Numbered from the stretch's first letter, positions 49,714-61,794 are shown. The stretch is 64,000 bases of DNA from Evansella cellulosilytica DSM 2522 (GCF_000177235.2 NC_014829.1:1-64000); one strand, 5' to 3'. The notes: generated by a model from the sequence alone, not told the origin. Numbers and translations: made by a program.

Positions 49714-50541
49714 GTGCATCGAGTAGTAGGTGTTCGATTTAAGAAAGCCGGTAAAATATATTATTTTTCACCGGGGGATATAGATATACAAGAAGACGAT
49801 TATGTTATCGTTGAAACAGCAAGGGGTATTGAGTTTGGTAAAGTCGTCATTGGTATAAAGGAAGTACATGAAAATGATGTTGTATTACCTTTAAAAAACG
49901 TTTTACGCCTTGCAACGGATAAAGACAAACTAATCGTAGAAGAAAATCATAGTGAAGCTCAAAAGGCATTTACTGTGTGTATTGAAAAGATTAATGAACA
50001 CGATCTAGACATGAAATTAGTAGATGTTGAGTATACTTTTGATCGTAATAAAGTTCTTTTCTATTTCACAGCAGATGGGCGTATTGATTTTCGGGAGTTA
50101 GTAAAAGATTTAGCATCAATTTTCCGAACGAGAATTGAGTTACGACAAATTGGCGTTCGGGATGAAGCAAAAATGCTTGGTGGTATAGGACCTTGTGGAC
50201 GTATGCTTTGTTGCTCTACTTTCCTAGGAGACTTTGAACCTGTTTCAATAAAAATGGCCAAAGATCAAAATTTATCGTTAAATCCAACGAAAATTTCAGG
50301 TTTATGTGGTCGTCTCATGTGTTGTTTAAAGTATGAGAATGATATGTATGAAACAGCAAAGAAAGATCTTCCAGACCTCAATGAAGAAATTAAGACATCT
50401 TATGGAAAAGGAAAAGTTGTAGGACTTAATATGCTAGAAAGACTTGTTCAAATCGAATTATTTGAGTCAAGTCGTGTCATTGAATTTACAATGGCTGAGC
50501 TAATGGAAGAGGGAGCTATCGCCACGGAAACCACGAAATAA
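49714..50541 (+). CDS. ricT: RicT (YaaT), subunit of the Y-complex
   Basis: 275 aa, PSP1-domain protein. The cysteine-rich core GPCGRMLCCSTFLGDFEPVS and SGLCGRLMCCLKYEND supplies ligands for the Fe-S clusters of the RicAFT complex, which promotes RNase Y-dependent mRNA processing, biofilm formation, competence and sporulation in B. subtilis. Start GTG 49714 after GGAGGG. Tight coupling to holB and yabA. Confidence 0.95.
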   Translation: MHRVVGVRFKKAGKIYYFSPGDIDIQEDDYVIVETARGIEFGKVVIGIKEVHENDVVLPLKNVLRLATDKDKLIVEENHSEAQKAFTVCIEKINEHDLDMKLVDVEYTFDRNKVLFYFTADGRIDFRELVKDLASIFRTRIELRQIGVRDEAKMLGGIGPCGRMLCCSTFLGDFEPVSIKMAKDQNLSLNPTKISGLCGRLMCCLKYENDMYETAKKDLPDLNEEIKTSYGKGKVVGLNMLERLVQIELFESSRVIEFTMAELMEEGAIATETTK

Positions 50542-50556
50542 TGAGGTGTGGGAATC

Positions 50557-50937
50557 GTGAAAAAACATGAGATATTTGCTCGTGTCAGTCAATTAGAGGA
50601 AAGCATTGGCGGACTTCATAGTGAATTAAAGGATTTAAAAGAACAACTTGCCCTATTACTAGAAGAAAATCATCACCTTCAAATAGAGAATGATCATTTG
50701 CGTGATCGTATAGATCAAGATATGAAAGAAAAAGAAAACGATTCAAAAAACAACACCAGTCCGTCTCCAAAAGGCGATCAAGAAAGTGCAGGTCGTACTC
50801 ATACTGATTTTCGTGAAGGCTATGATAATCTTGCACGCTTATATCAGGAAGGCTTTCATATTTGTAATATGCACTATGGAAGTATTCGTAAAGAGGGCGA
50901 TTGTCTTTTCTGTTTAACATTTTTAAATAAAGTGTAA
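50557..50937 (+). CDS. yabA: Replication initiation control protein YabA
   Basis: 126 aa from GTG 50557, which has GAGGTG 7 bases upstream; a GTG at 50548 overlaps that site. An N-terminal leucine-zipper coiled coil (6-55) leads to a linker rich in D/K/N, then a zinc-binding C-terminal domain with HICNMHYG and CLFC. It binds DnaA and DnaN and restrains re-initiation. A terminator follows. Confidence 0.95.
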   Translation: MKKHEIFARVSQLEESIGGLHSELKDLKEQLALLLEENHHLQIENDHLRDRIDQDMKEKENDSKNNTSPSPKGDQESAGRTHTDFREGYDNLARLYQEGFHICNMHYGSIRKEGDCLFCLTFLNKV

Positions 50938-50945
50938 GCGGCTTT

Positions 50946-50982
50946 AAGTCTTTCCTTAAGTTAATAGGAAAGGCTTTTTCTT
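50946..50982 (+). terminator. yabA terminator
   Basis: AAGTCTTTCCT and AGGAAAGGCTT form a stem with one G-T type mismatch, followed by five T's. Confidence 0.8.
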
Positions 50983-51039
50983 CATAGTCGCTATATTTTA
51001 AGACAGCATGAGAGAACACTGTTAATGGAGTGATGTAAA

Positions 51040-51777
51040 TTGCAGGAGCAACCGATGGAAAGATTAGACTATATGCCAGGTAAACAACGTTATATTTATC
51101 AGAGGAAAGACATTTTTTCATTTTCAATGGATGCTGTACTATTAGGAAAATTTGCAAAAGTACCTAAAGAGCAGGGAAAAGTAATAGACCTTTGTTCAGG
51201 GAATGGTGCAATCCCATTAATGTTAAGCGTCAGAACAGAAGCGAAAATAGACGCAGTAGAAATTCAAGATATTCTTTGTTCATTAGCTGAAAGAAGCGTT
51301 AGTTATAATGGTTTAGAAGAACAAATAAACGTAATAAACAAAAATATTCTTCATTTACAAGATGAGGTGGAGTGGGGCACATATGATCTTGTGACATGTA
51401 ATCCCCCTTATTTCCCTGTAATTGCGCTAGATCGAATAAATAATAATGAAAAAGTCTCTTATGCTCGTCATGAGATTGCCTGTAACTTAGAGGATGTCAT
51501 ACGTATTTCTTCGAGGTTAGTAAAACAAACTGGAAGGTTAGCGATGGTGCATCGTCCAGAACGTGTAGTGGAAATAATAACGTTAATGACAAAATATCAA
51601 CTCGAACCGAAACGAATACAGTATGTTCATCCAAAAAAGGATAGAGAAGCAAATATGGTATTAATTGAAGGTTCACGAGCTGGAAAACCAGGGATAAAGA
51701 CATTACCTCCGTTTATCGTATACGGTGATGGGAAAGAATTTACAGAGGAATTTAATAAATATTATCATGAAAAATAA
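51040..51777 (+). CDS. trmN6: tRNA1(Val) N6-adenine methyltransferase-type protein (TrmN6/YabB)
   Basis: 245 aa. SAM-binding motif IDLCSGNGAIPLML and the catalytic CNPPYF for N6-adenine methylation. Start TTG 51040 after TGGAGTG; an ATG at 51055 is an alternative. Same place as yabB in B. subtilis. The GIY-YIG gene yazA, usually next, is missing: rsmI starts 27 bp later. Confidence 0.9.
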   Translation: MQEQPMERLDYMPGKQRYIYQRKDIFSFSMDAVLLGKFAKVPKEQGKVIDLCSGNGAIPLMLSVRTEAKIDAVEIQDILCSLAERSVSYNGLEEQINVINKNILHLQDEVEWGTYDLVTCNPPYFPVIALDRINNNEKVSYARHEIACNLEDVIRISSRLVKQTGRLAMVHRPERVVEIITLMTKYQLEPKRIQYVHPKKDREANMVLIEGSRAGKPGIKTLPPFIVYGDGKEFTEEFNKYYHEK

Positions 51778-51803
51778 ATGGCGCTTAGAAGGGAAGACCA
51801 ATC

Positions 51804-52685
51804 ATGTTTATACAGCAAAGCTTTCGGAGTAACGATGAGGCAGGTTGTTTATATCTTGTTCCTACACCGATAGGAAATCTTCAAGATATGACATATAGAG
51901 CAGTGGATGTATTAAAAGGTGTAAATGTTATCGCAGCTGAAGACACAAGGCATACAAAAAAGTTATGCCATGTGTTTTCTATTGATACCCCGTTAATTAG
52001 TTATCATGAACATAATAAAAAAGAACGAGAAAACTATTTAGTAGAGCGAGTAAAGTCAGGAGAGAAAATTGCTTTAGTGAGTGATGCTGGTATGCCAGCT
52101 ATTTCTGATCCGGGGTCTGATCTTGTTGCTAGGTTTACAGCTGAAGGGCTATCAGTCATTGCTTTACCTGGGGCAAATGCGGCATTAACAGCATTAATTG
52201 CGTCTGGCTTATCTACAGATGAGTTTACTTTTTTAGGATTTTTAAATAGAAAGAAAAAAGAAAGAGAGACAACACTAAAAAGATGGCAAGCATCATTGAG
52301 CACCCTCATCTTATATGAGGCTCCGCACAGATTAAAGGAAACTTTAGAAGCGGTACGAGAAGTATTAGGGAATAGACAAATAGCATTATGCCGTGAGATC
52401 ACGAAACAGTATGAAACATTTGTACGAGGAAGAATCGAAGAGGTTTTATCACATATTGAGCAAGAAGGTATAAAGGGAGAATGTGTAATTATACTATCAG
52501 GCGCAACAGAAGAAGAGATAGAGCAATTACAGGAAGCTCCTTGGTGGGAATCCCTCTCGATTAAAGAACATGTGCAAGCGTATATTGATGATGAAGAGAT
52601 GATATCTAAAGATGCAATAAAACGAACAGCAGAGGACCGCGGGTTAAAAAAACGAGATGTTTATCAGAAATATCATATAAACTAA
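51804..52685 (+). CDS. rsmI: 16S rRNA 2'-O-ribose C1402 methyltransferase RsmI
   Basis: 293 aa, tetrapyrrole methylase fold. Motifs LYLVPTPIGNLQDMTYRA, AAEDTRHTKKL, SDAGMPAISDPG and YEAPHRLKETL are characteristic. Methylates C1402 in the ribosomal P site. ATG 51804. Convergent with abrB; four hairpins fill the gap. Confidence 0.97.
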   Translation: MFIQQSFRSNDEAGCLYLVPTPIGNLQDMTYRAVDVLKGVNVIAAEDTRHTKKLCHVFSIDTPLISYHEHNKKERENYLVERVKSGEKIALVSDAGMPAISDPGSDLVARFTAEGLSVIALPGANAALTALIASGLSTDEFTFLGFLNRKKKERETTLKRWQASLSTLILYEAPHRLKETLEAVREVLGNRQIALCREITKQYETFVRGRIEEVLSHIEQEGIKGECVIILSGATEEEIEQLQEAPWWESLSIKEHVQAYIDDEEMISKDAIKRTAEDRGLKKRDVYQKYHIN

Positions 52686-52719
52686 CGATGCATTGATTAG
52701 TATTAGCGTAGATGACCTA

Positions 52720-52759
52720 AAATTTTTCAGCCAATGAAACTATAATTGGCTGAAAAATT
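52720..52759. terminator. Hairpin terminator after rsmI
   Basis: AATTTTTCAGCCAA and TTGGCTGAAAAATT pair perfectly over 14 bp. A/T runs on both sides could serve either strand. Confidence 0.75.
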
Positions 52760-52764
52760 AAATA

Positions 52765-52815
52765 AAAAGGGAGACTCTTTAGGTGATAATCAACCTTTTG
52801 AGTCTCCCTCTTTAT
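52765..52815. terminator. Second hairpin in the rsmI-abrB gap
   Basis: AAAGGGAGACTC and GAGTCTCCCTCTTT pair with an inner AGGTGA/TCAACCT stem. Confidence 0.6.
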
Positions 52816-52846
52816 AAAGGATATGAATGTTTAAATTTTGCGGTGG

Positions 52847-52910
52847 AAATGATGCTACGCGTATTAGCGAGAAGAGCACTCAATACTACTTTAAAGACTA
52901 GCATCATTTC
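52847..52910. other. Third hairpin in the rsmI-abrB gap
   Basis: GAAATGATGCTA (52847-52858) pairs perfectly with TAGCATCATTTC (52899-52910), separated by 40 nt. There is no T run, so the role is unclear. Confidence 0.5.
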
Positions 52911-52921
52911 TTGATCGCTTC

Positions 52922-52973
52922 TAAGAAAAGACTAAAAACGAGCTTCGTCAAGCTCGTTTTTAGTCTTTTCTTA
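52922..52973. terminator. Bidirectional terminator, 24-bp perfect stem (abrB end)
   Basis: Arms 52922-52945 and 52950-52973 are perfect complements around CGTC. TAAGAAAAGACTAAAAACGA begins the left arm. It lies 18 bp after the abrB stop on the minus strand, where it ends abrB transcripts, and can also stop rsmI transcripts. Confidence 0.85.
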
Positions 52974-52991
52974 TTAAGTATAAATAAAGTT

Positions 52992-53276
52992 CTAGTCTTG
53001 CTTAGTTAAATAATTTTCAAGCTCACGAATGATTTCTTTTGCACCTTGTGGGCTTAAAATAATTTTTCCATCTGCAATAGATAGGTTGTCGTCAGAAACT
53101 TCTCCAGTTACTTGACAAGTCATATTTGGCTTATATTTCTTCAAAACGATTTTTTCATCGTCTACATATATTTCTAGAGCATCTTTTTCAGCAATATCAA
53201 GTGTACGACGTAGTTCAATTGGAATAACAACTCTCCCTAATTCGTCAACTTTACGCACAATTCCAGTAGATTTCAT
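52992..53276 (-). CDS. abrB: Transition-state regulator AbrB
   Basis: 94 aa. The N-terminal swapped-hairpin DNA-binding domain (MKSTGIVRKVDELGRVVIPI, 1-50) is nearly as in B. subtilis; Cys54 is conserved in MTCQVTGEVSDDN. It represses post-exponential genes and is itself repressed by Spo0A~P. Ribosome site GAGAGGAG precedes ATG at 53276 on the minus strand. The only plus-strand break in this part of the window. Confidence 0.97.
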   Translation of the reverse strand: MKSTGIVRKVDELGRVVIPIELRRTLDIAEKDALEIYVDDEKIVLKKYKPNMTCQVTGEVSDDNLSIADGKIILSPQGAKEIIRELENYLTKQD

Positions 53277-53334
53277 ACAATAAATTCTCCTCTCAATTAA
53301 TATATCTTGATGTTATTTGTCATATCATGTCATT

Positions 53335-53433
53335 TTTCGACAAAATTCTATTAAACTTAGAATACCAAGTTTTCCAAAAGAAGTCAATTGAAAAATACTC
53401 TATATTTGTAAATTTAAATAGATATTTGTCGAA
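53335..53433 (-). promoter_or_regulatory. abrB promoter with Spo0A boxes on both sides
   Basis: Minus-strand promoter: TTGACT (53382-53387), 17-bp spacer, TATTCT (53359-53364). A Spo0A-type box TTTTGTCGAAA reads on the minus strand at 53335-53345, just after the expected start. A second, TTTGTCGAA, reads on the plus strand at 53425-53433, upstream of the -35. Repression by Spo0A~P is inferred from B. subtilis. Confidence 0.7.
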
Positions 53434-53624
53434 TACGCAAAAGATTATAAAAAAGATGTTATTTTTTTATGTGAATTACAAAATCTTTTATAAAAAGTAC
53501 TTACTCCTTTCTGTAAATTTGGAAAATGAGTATTGACTATATACCCTAAACTACATAGGCAAAACCTTTTTTTTCATATTTTTCCATAAAAGAAGTTTTA
53601 AAGCAGTAAAACTCGTGTTACACC

Positions 53625-53654
53625 TTGACATGGAACACGTTGATTATGTATATT
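53625..53654 (+). promoter_or_regulatory. Promoter of the Met T-box/metG unit
   Basis: Perfect TTGACA (53625-53630), 18-bp spacer, TATATT (53649-53654). It opens the T-box leader. Confidence 0.7.
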
Positions 53655-53664
53655 TTGTAGAGTA

Positions 53665-53972
53665 AGATGGCATTTTATAAACCATGAAATTTACATATCA
53701 TATGTCCAATGACAGGATGAGTAAAAGGTCGTATTTCATGACAGAGAGCCAGGGTAGCTGAAAACTGGTATGAAAAGCACTTTTGAATATGGTCCTTGAG
53801 GAATTTTCCTTCGAGCAATTAGGTTGTAAGGGGGAAACGTATCTAAGCGTTATTTAGTTAGCTACGACTATATTGTGTAGCTTCAGAGGCTGTCAAAGGA
53901 TAAAGTAGACAGTGAATCTGGGTGGTACCACGTGAGTGTAACTTTCGTCCCAAGTTGGATGAGAGTTTTTTT
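53665..53972 (+). promoter_or_regulatory. T-box riboswitch leader, methionine specific, of metG
   Basis: Stem I contains AGAGAGCCAGGG and a specifier region TTTTGAATATGGTCC with ATG at 53789-53791. The T-box core CTGGGTGGTACCACG lies at 53918-53932. The terminator AACTTTCGTCC/TGGATGAGAGTT plus seven T's ends near 53972. Uncharged tRNA-Met should favour read-through. Confidence 0.85.
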
Positions 53973-54060
53973 ATTTTTAACAAGTTATTTACAGGAAATC
54001 TTATGTTTTATTGTTTTTAAGTGTTGAATAACAGGAATACTAGTAAAAGGGAAAAGTTAG

Positions 54061-56043
<1,983 letters not shown>

Positions 56044-56065
56044 AGGAGTAGTTTTACTAATGAAA

Positions 56066-56111
56066 TGAAAAGTGTCTCAGAAGGTATGATTACCATTTGA
56101 GACACTTTCTT
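56066..56111 (+). terminator. metG terminator
   Basis: AAAAGTGTCTCA pairs with TGAGACACTTTC; the inner AATGGTAATCATACC part also pairs. A short T run follows. Confidence 0.75.
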
Positions 56112-56144
56112 ACTATAACAAATAGAAAAAGGAGCATAGTAAAC

Positions 56145-56912
56145 ATGTTATTTGATACACACGTACACTTAAATGCAGATCAATATGAAGAAGATGTAAA
56201 CGAAGTGATAGAGCGAGCTTTGGCTAACGAAGTTACAAACATGGTCGTTGTTGGCTTTGATGAGAAAACGATACCGAAAGCAATACAGTTAGCTGAAACG
56301 TATGACTTTATATATGCGGCTGTTGGATGGCATCCTGTCGACGCCATCGACTTTGAAGAGCGTCATTTACAGTGGTTAAAAGAGCTTTCGTCACATGAAA
56401 AAGTTGTAGCTATTGGTGAAACAGGCTTAGATTATCATTGGGATAAATCACCTAAGTCCGTACAAAAAGAAGTTTTTCGCAAGCAGATTCAATTAGCAAA
56501 AGAAGTAAAGTTGCCACTTATTATTCATGATAGAGAAGCCCATCAAGATATTGTAAATATATTGAAGGAGGAAGATGCACAAGAAGTAGGAGGTATCATG
56601 CACTGCTTCGGTGGTGATTTACATATAGCGAAACAGTGTCTAGACTTACGTTTCCATATATCTTTTGGGGGACCTGTTACTTTTAAAAACGCCCAGCTTC
56701 CAAAGGATGTTGCTAAAGAAATACCAATGGATCGTATTTTAGTTGAAACTGATGCACCATATCTAGCGCCACACCCATACAGAGGAAAAAGAAATGAACC
56801 AGCTTATGTAAAGCTAATAGCAGAAAAAATAGCTGAGCTAAAAGAAATAAATGTAGTCGATTTTGCAAAAATGACAACTGAAAATGCAAAAAAACTTTTC
56901 GGAATAAAGTGA
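56145..56912 (+). CDS. yabD: TatD family metal-dependent hydrolase (YabD)
   Basis: 255 aa from ATG 56145 with AAAAAGGAG upstream; the longer frame from 56097 overlaps the metG terminator and is rejected. Metal-binding residues are in FDTHVHLN, IGETGLDYH, IIHDREAH, IMHCFGGD and VETDAPYLAP. TatD proteins are DNases acting in DNA damage responses; the exact substrate here is unproven. Likely transcribed alone. Confidence 0.93.
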   Translation: MLFDTHVHLNADQYEEDVNEVIERALANEVTNMVVVGFDEKTIPKAIQLAETYDFIYAAVGWHPVDAIDFEERHLQWLKELSSHEKVVAIGETGLDYHWDKSPKSVQKEVFRKQIQLAKEVKLPLIIHDREAHQDIVNILKEEDAQEVGGIMHCFGGDLHIAKQCLDLRFHISFGGPVTFKNAQLPKDVAKEIPMDRILVETDAPYLAPHPYRGKRNEPAYVKLIAEKIAELKEINVVDFAKMTTENAKKLFGIK

Positions 56913-57075
56913 CATAGATTGATAGCGGATATTAAATAACAATGTCTAAAATAATCACGGAAATGTATTGTTCTACATAGCATGTACAAAACATAAAATA
57001 GTTGTGTCGAGAAGTTTCCCTACCAATATTTTTGGAAATACTAGATAATGGCAAGGATGATTCACAACAATTATG

Positions 57076-57104
57076 TTGACAAGATGGTGGCTCTGTCATA
57101 TAAT
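57076..57104 (+). promoter_or_regulatory. Perfect-consensus SigA promoter of yabE
   Basis: TTGACA (57076-57081), 17-bp spacer, TATAAT (57099-57104), all consensus, 27 bp before the start codon. Confidence 0.9.
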
Positions 57105-57130
57105 TTGGATTCTGAAGGAGGGGTTCAACC

Positions 57131-58348
57131 ATGACTCAATGGATGAAGCAATTTTTCTCTCGTCTTTCATGGAGAAAATTTGCCATATCCAGTGTTGGCC
57201 TCCTAACGTTGATGGGAATTCTCGTATTCGCTATCTATGAGGCTACGAAAATATCAGTTACCGTTGAGGTAGATGATGAGCAAGAAACGATTTACACTCA
57301 TGCATCAACAGTTGGAGAGGTTTTAAAGGAGCGCGGGATAGAAGTAGGCGTTCACGATTACATCGAACCATCCCTAGATACAGTAATCAATGACGCAACA
57401 GAAATTGTATATATACCAGCACAACAAGTGATTGTCACAATTGATGGAAACGAAGAGGAAGTATGGACAATTGCTAGTAACGTTAAACAATTATTGGACG
57501 AATTAGATGTTGAAGTGAATGAACACGATGTCATCAGCCCATCGTTACATGAAGCTATTACGAGTAATATGACTATTACTTATGAAGAAGCATTTAAAGT
57601 AATAGTACATAGTGACGGTGAGGAAAAAGAATTTTGGACAACTTCGACAACGGTCGCTGACTTTTTAGAGAGAGAAAATTTCACCTTAGGTGAATTAGAC
57701 CGAGTAGAGCCATCTTTAGAAGAAAAACTCGACGAGGAAGTAGAACTTAATGTAGTTCGTGTAGAAAAAGTCACCGATGTTGTGGAAGAAACTGTAGACT
57801 TTGCCACAGTAAGAAGAAACGATTCATCATTAGAGCAAGGCTCTGAAGAAGTCGTACAAAATGGTCAAGAAGGTCGCATTGAAAAACACTATGAGGTCAT
57901 TTTTGAAGATGGAGAAGAAGTTTCTCGAGAGTTAGTGAAAGAGGAGAAAGTACGTGACAGCGAAGATAGAATCGTCGCCGTAGGTACAAAAGCACCTCAA
58001 CAAACAGTCTCAAGAAGCGCATCATCCGATTCAGCATCAGGCGATTGGCAGACCTTTACTGCTACAGCTTATTCTGCATACTGTAATGGATGTTCAGGAA
58101 ACACAGCGACAGGCTTAAACTTAAGAGCTAATCCAGATAAAAATGTTATTGCTGTTGACCCGAATGTGATTCCATTAGGATCACGTGTAGAAATTAAAGG
58201 GATGGGTACATTTTTAGCAGCTGATACTGGAGGAGCAATTAACGGTAGAATAGTAGATATTTTTATGCCTGATCCTAACGGAGCAACAACAAATAATCGT
58301 GCCTTGTCATTTGGTAGGCAAACGGTAGAACTTCGAATACTTGATTAA
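57131..58348 (+). CDS. yabE: YabE, cell-wall lytic protein with ubiquitin-like, G5 and 3D domains
   Basis: 405 aa. An N-terminal membrane segment (17-38) anchors or exports it. Three DUF348 ubiquitin-like repeats follow (about 42-90, 100-145, 158-200), then a G5 domain (about 215-290), a serine-rich linker, and a C-terminal 3D domain (about 310-405) with the DPNVIPLG and AADTGGAINGRIVDIF aspartates of Rpf/MltA-like muralytic proteins. Similar to B. subtilis YabE. Predicted to act on peptidoglycan outside the cell. Terminator follows. Confidence 0.93.
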   Translation: MTQWMKQFFSRLSWRKFAISSVGLLTLMGILVFAIYEATKISVTVEVDDEQETIYTHASTVGEVLKERGIEVGVHDYIEPSLDTVINDATEIVYIPAQQVIVTIDGNEEEVWTIASNVKQLLDELDVEVNEHDVISPSLHEAITSNMTITYEEAFKVIVHSDGEEKEFWTTSTTVADFLERENFTLGELDRVEPSLEEKLDEEVELNVVRVEKVTDVVEETVDFATVRRNDSSLEQGSEEVVQNGQEGRIEKHYEVIFEDGEEVSRELVKEEKVRDSEDRIVAVGTKAPQQTVSRSASSDSASGDWQTFTATAYSAYCNGCSGNTATGLNLRANPDKNVIAVDPNVIPLGSRVEIKGMGTFLAADTGGAINGRIVDIFMPDPNGATTNNRALSFGRQTVELRILD

Positions 58349-58354
58349 TTTTTG

Positions 58355-58383
58355 CACAGAGGGTGAATCCTCTGTGTTTTTCT
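58355..58383 (+). terminator. yabE terminator
   Basis: CACAGAGG and CCTCTGTG pair around GTGAAT; T's follow. Confidence 0.85.
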
Positions 58384-58494
58384 TTTCTTAAATTATTCGT
58401 TATATTAGACGTATACAAAAATAAAAAGTTTCAAAAATAGAGGGGAAAATAAATTATGTTTGAAATTGTCATTTAGAAAGGTTGTTCCACATAC

Positions 58495-59935
<1,441 letters not shown>

Positions 59936-59986
59936 TGGCAACGAACATTCTCCTTGCATAAGTTATGTCGTGAGGAGGCGTGTGTC

Positions 59987-60856
59987 ATGTCAGATATTAA
60001 AGTTGGCCATATTGTAGGTAGGGCTTCATATAATTGTGATATCTTATTTCGAGTAGTCAATATAGACGGTGACCTCGTAGAGTTGCACGGGGAGGACATG
60101 AGGATTGTTGCAGACGCCCCAGTAAGTGATTTAGTAGCGATTACAGAAAAGGATCGTAAAAAAAGGGCTAAAAAGTTAAGACAAAAAGAAGAGAACTGCT
60201 ATCAACTATTCCGTCAAGATAGAAAGCTCACTCGAGAACGCAATGAGTATGAGATTACATCGGGATATACAAAGAGAAACACGTATTTTGAACTTCCAGG
60301 AAAAGTACTACATTTAGATGGTGATTCACTATATTTAAAAAAGTGTACACAAGTATATGATCGTCTTGGCGTCCCTGTTTATGGTGTGCACTTAGAAGAG
60401 AAGGAGATGCCTCTACAAGTAAAGTCACTCATTGAAATGATTAGACCAGATATATTAGTTATTACTGGTCACGATGCATATAGTAAATCAAAAGGCGATG
60501 AGCATGAAATGAAGGCTTATCGTAATTCACGCCATTTTGTGGACACTGTGAAAGAAGCGAGGAAGATTGTACCTTATATGGACCATCTCGTCATTTTTGC
60601 TGGTGCTTGCCAATCAAATTTTCAATCGCTACTAAAAGCGGGGGCAAACTTTGCTAGCTCCCCGGATAGAATTAATATACATGCATTAGACCCTGTATAC
60701 GTCGTTTCAAAGGTTAGTTTAACACCTTTTATGGAAAGAGTTGGGGTATGGGATGTACTTAAAGCCTCCCTAACCGGCAAACAGGGATTGGGTGGAGTAG
60801 AAACTAACGGCGCACTTCGAAGAGGAATGCCTAACTATCAAGATGAAGAAGAATAA
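59987..60856 (+). CDS. yabG: Sporulation-specific protease YabG
   Basis: 289 aa from ATG 59987 with GAGGAGG at 59972-59978; the longer frame from 59954 is rejected. B. subtilis YabG has about 290 aa, trims coat proteins before cross-linking, and is made under SigK. The stretch ITGHDAYSKSKGDEHEMKAY and CQSNFQSLLKAGANFASSP are family-typical. CATAAGTTA at 59957-59965 resembles a SigK -10, but a proper -35 (AC) is not at the usual distance. Confidence 0.95.
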   Translation: MSDIKVGHIVGRASYNCDILFRVVNIDGDLVELHGEDMRIVADAPVSDLVAITEKDRKKRAKKLRQKEENCYQLFRQDRKLTRERNEYEITSGYTKRNTYFELPGKVLHLDGDSLYLKKCTQVYDRLGVPVYGVHLEEKEMPLQVKSLIEMIRPDILVITGHDAYSKSKGDEHEMKAYRNSRHFVDTVKEARKIVPYMDHLVIFAGACQSNFQSLLKAGANFASSPDRINIHALDPVYVVSKVSLTPFMERVGVWDVLKASLTGKQGLGGVETNGALRRGMPNYQDEEE

Positions 60857-60866
60857 ATGATGAAGA

Positions 60867-60906
60867 GAGGGGCTGAAAAAGGTTGGATTACCTTTTTCAG
60901 CCCCTC
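60867..60906 (+). terminator. Long hairpin after yabG
   Basis: GAGGGGCTGAAAAAGGT and ACCTTTTTCAGCCCCTC form a perfect 17-bp stem. No T run follows, so it may stabilise the 3' end instead of terminating. Confidence 0.65.
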
Positions 60907-61275
60907 AAAGCAATGAAGATTAATGGTGCAATCTTTTGAAAGTCTGCTATGTGGAAGTTTCTCATAGTAGTCACGAAACGAACGTAGCCATTGCCATTGA
61001 ATTTATATGGTATGAAAAAGTTACTCTATACTTTTCATTGTCCTCTTGTTTTACCGCTGGAGTCCCCCTCGTCATATGCGTTGAAAAACAATGCTCCCTC
61101 CCTTTATTCGTTGTATTGTGATACATTTTGTAAAGCTTTATTTTCAGAAATTTATTGCAAGTAAAAAGATAATCTACATAATTTTGTCGAAATTGAACAT
61201 TATAAAAAATAGCACCGGAAATTGAGTGAAATGCATTGACACATGAACGATACATTGTTATAATTTTAATTTTAT
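60907..61275. other. Gene-free gap between yabG and veg
   Basis: About 370 bp without a supportable gene. Two short frames (plus and minus) overlap each other and lack ribosome sites. Nothing else recognised before the veg promoter. Confidence 0.35.
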
Positions 61276-61304
61276 TTGACGTGTGTACACCGGTGTGCTA
61301 TAAT
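61276..61304 (+). promoter_or_regulatory. veg promoter
   Basis: TTGACG (61276-61281), 17-bp spacer, TATAAT (61299-61304). The region just before it matches the strong B. subtilis veg promoter (AATTTTATTTGAC). The spacer contains the palindrome ACACCGGTGT. Confidence 0.9.
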
Positions 61305-61326
61305 TAGGACAAGTGAGGTGTGGTGG

Positions 61327-61599
61327 ATGGCAAAAACTTTAATTGAGATTAAACGGTCTTTGGATGAGAATGTAGGTAAAAGAATTACGATACTAGCAAA
61401 TGGTGGTCGACGTAAGACGATTGAGAGATCTGGTTTGTTAGAGGGGACATATCCATCTGTATTTACAATTAAGTTAGATCAAGATGAATATGCTGTTGAA
61501 AGAGTGTCGTATAGCTACACAGATATCTTAACAGAGACAGTTAAACTCTCTTTAGCAGATGAAGTTGATGTGGAATTGGAAGCTGCGGAGAACGCATAG
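61327..61599 (+). CDS. veg: Veg protein (biofilm formation stimulator family)
   Basis: 90 aa from ATG 61327 (GAGGTG at 61315-61320); a longer frame from 61276 would include the promoter and is rejected. Starts [20 protein letters not shown] and includes [21 protein letters not shown]. subtilis Veg has 86 aa and stimulates biofilm genes through the SinR pathway; the mechanism here is assumed. Confidence 0.96.
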   Translation: MAKTLIEIKRSLDENVGKRITILANGGRRKTIERSGLLEGTYPSVFTIKLDQDEYAVERVSYSYTDILTETVKLSLADEVDVELEAAENA

Positions 61600-61607
61600 A
61601 CATATTT

Positions 61608-61674
61608 AGCGGTTATACAAAAAGTAATCTACTTATTATCTTAATAAGTATTGATTATTTTTCGTATAACCGCT
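61608..61674 (+). terminator. Very long hairpin after veg
   Basis: AGCGGTTATAC...ACTTATTA-tct-TAATAAGT...GTATAACCGCT folds over about 67 nt with a few mismatches. The trailing sequence is TATTTATTTT. Confidence 0.75.
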
Positions 61675-61794
61675 TATTTATTTTACAAAGAAGAAAGTAT
61701 TAAAGCTTTTCGCTTTGGAAGCTACTTAGCATCTACAGCCTATGGCGTAAACTAAGATGCAGTATTTACTACATTTTTTATGCGTAAAATAGGA

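Noticed and set aside
50585-51157. 190-residue minus-strand open frame across yabA and the start of trmN6
   Set aside because: Antisense to two conserved genes and a terminator; composition is that of a shadow frame.
53327-53536. 69-residue plus-strand open frame before the Met T-box
   Set aside because: Overlaps the abrB promoter and Spo0A boxes, has an A/T-driven composition and no ribosome site.
60936-61255. Two overlapping short frames between yabG and veg
   Set aside because: They lie on opposite strands over the same bases, lack ribosome sites and show no recognisable sequence.
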